Origin: Actinomycetes bacterium
GTDB lineage: Bacteria; Actinomycetota; CALGFH01
Assembly (NCBI GenBank): GCA_036000965.1
Contig: DASYUT010000197.1
Coordinates: 1 to 53,766, forward strand
Reading direction: 5' to 3'
Length of the DNA: 53,766 nucleotides
Shown here: positions 53,737 to 53,766 of the stretch, one piece after another
Layout: every line of letters starts with the position of its first letter
Position numbering within the stretch: position 1 is the stretch's first letter
The notes under the pieces: generated by a model
What the model saw: the letters and a program-made list of their open reading frames with translations, nothing else
Database searches by the model: none
What the model was told of the DNA's origin: nothing
Position numbers and translations under genes: made by a program

Positions 53737-53766
53737 GTCCTCGGCCCCGGTCAGCCTGTAGGCCCT

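Overview
The window is very GC-rich DNA with GTG and TTG starts, Shine-Dalgarno sites mixed with apparently leaderless genes, and an actinobacterial gene repertoire: XRE/DUF5753 regulators, DUF2637, HelD-type RNA polymerase ATPase, wax-ester synthase/DGAT, the classical men pathway and a large AAA-LuxR regulator. I read it as a chromosomal segment of a high-GC Actinomycetota, probably from a poorly sampled lineage; the sequence alone does not allow a finer placement. There are no rRNA or tRNA genes, no CRISPR array, no insertion sequence and no intact prophage.

Layout. 1-2.4 kb: 3' part of an XRE/DUF5753 regulator, a small helical protein and a GNAT acetyltransferase. 2.5-5.3 kb: a LacI-type regulator that has lost its C-terminal half, then hemE-hemH. 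5.5-11.7 kb: a lipoprotein joining cupredoxin, beta-helix and membrane domains, an AidB-type acyl-CoA dehydrogenase, class I fructose-bisphosphate aldolase and a YhdH-type oxidoreductase. 11.9-18.2 kb: a DUF2637 membrane protein, a pair of acyl-CoA dehydrogenases, dodecin and an acyl-CoA synthetase. 18.2-21.2 kb: an unrecognised protein of six 16-residue repeats, divergent from a phage-type amidase, then an SDR that seems to start at CTG and a remnant of a saccharopine-dehydrogenase-like gene. 21.2-27.5 kb: a third acyl-CoA dehydrogenase, another SDR, an alpha/beta hydrolase, WS/DGAT and a TadG-like surface protein. 27.6-31.7 kb: HelD/HelR ATPase, a patatin-like lipase and a helical protein with a C-terminal Rho-N/SAP-like motif. 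32-41 kb: menaquinone genes menF, menD, menH, menA, menB and menE on both strands, with a KhtTU-type K+/H+ antiporter between menF and menD. 41-45 kb: two small genes, an EAL-domain remnant and a 1011-residue AAA-LuxR regulator. 45-49.4 kb: a SAM methyltransferase, a second XRE/DUF5753 regulator, an O-methyltransferase and a hemolysin-III family protein. 49.5-52.4 kb: lutABC for L-lactate oxidation. 52.6-53.7 kb: an SRPBCC-tetR operon with a fully readable self-regulated promoter.

How the genes fit together. Much of the window is lipid and redox metabolism. Acyl-CoA synthetase, four acyl-CoA dehydrogenases (one of AidB type), two SDRs, a hydrolase, a patatin lipase and WS/DGAT can activate, oxidise and store acyl chains. 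LutABC feeds lactate electrons to the quinone pool that the men genes build. menC and menG are not in the window.

Four things stand out. (1) Short tandem duplications occur all over: at stop codons and between genes with periods such as 18, 22 and 23 bp, and inside genes with periods that are multiples of three. (2) Six genes have a -10-like hexamer 6-7 nt before the start codon, suggesting leaderless transcripts. (3) The tetR promoter carries one 17-bp operator exactly filling the -35/-10 spacer and a second, perfect one at the predicted start of transcription. (4) The 16-residue-repeat protein lies next to a lysin that has its own repeated motif. Three gene remnants (LacI, saccharopine dehydrogenase-like, EAL) show that the region has been rearranged.
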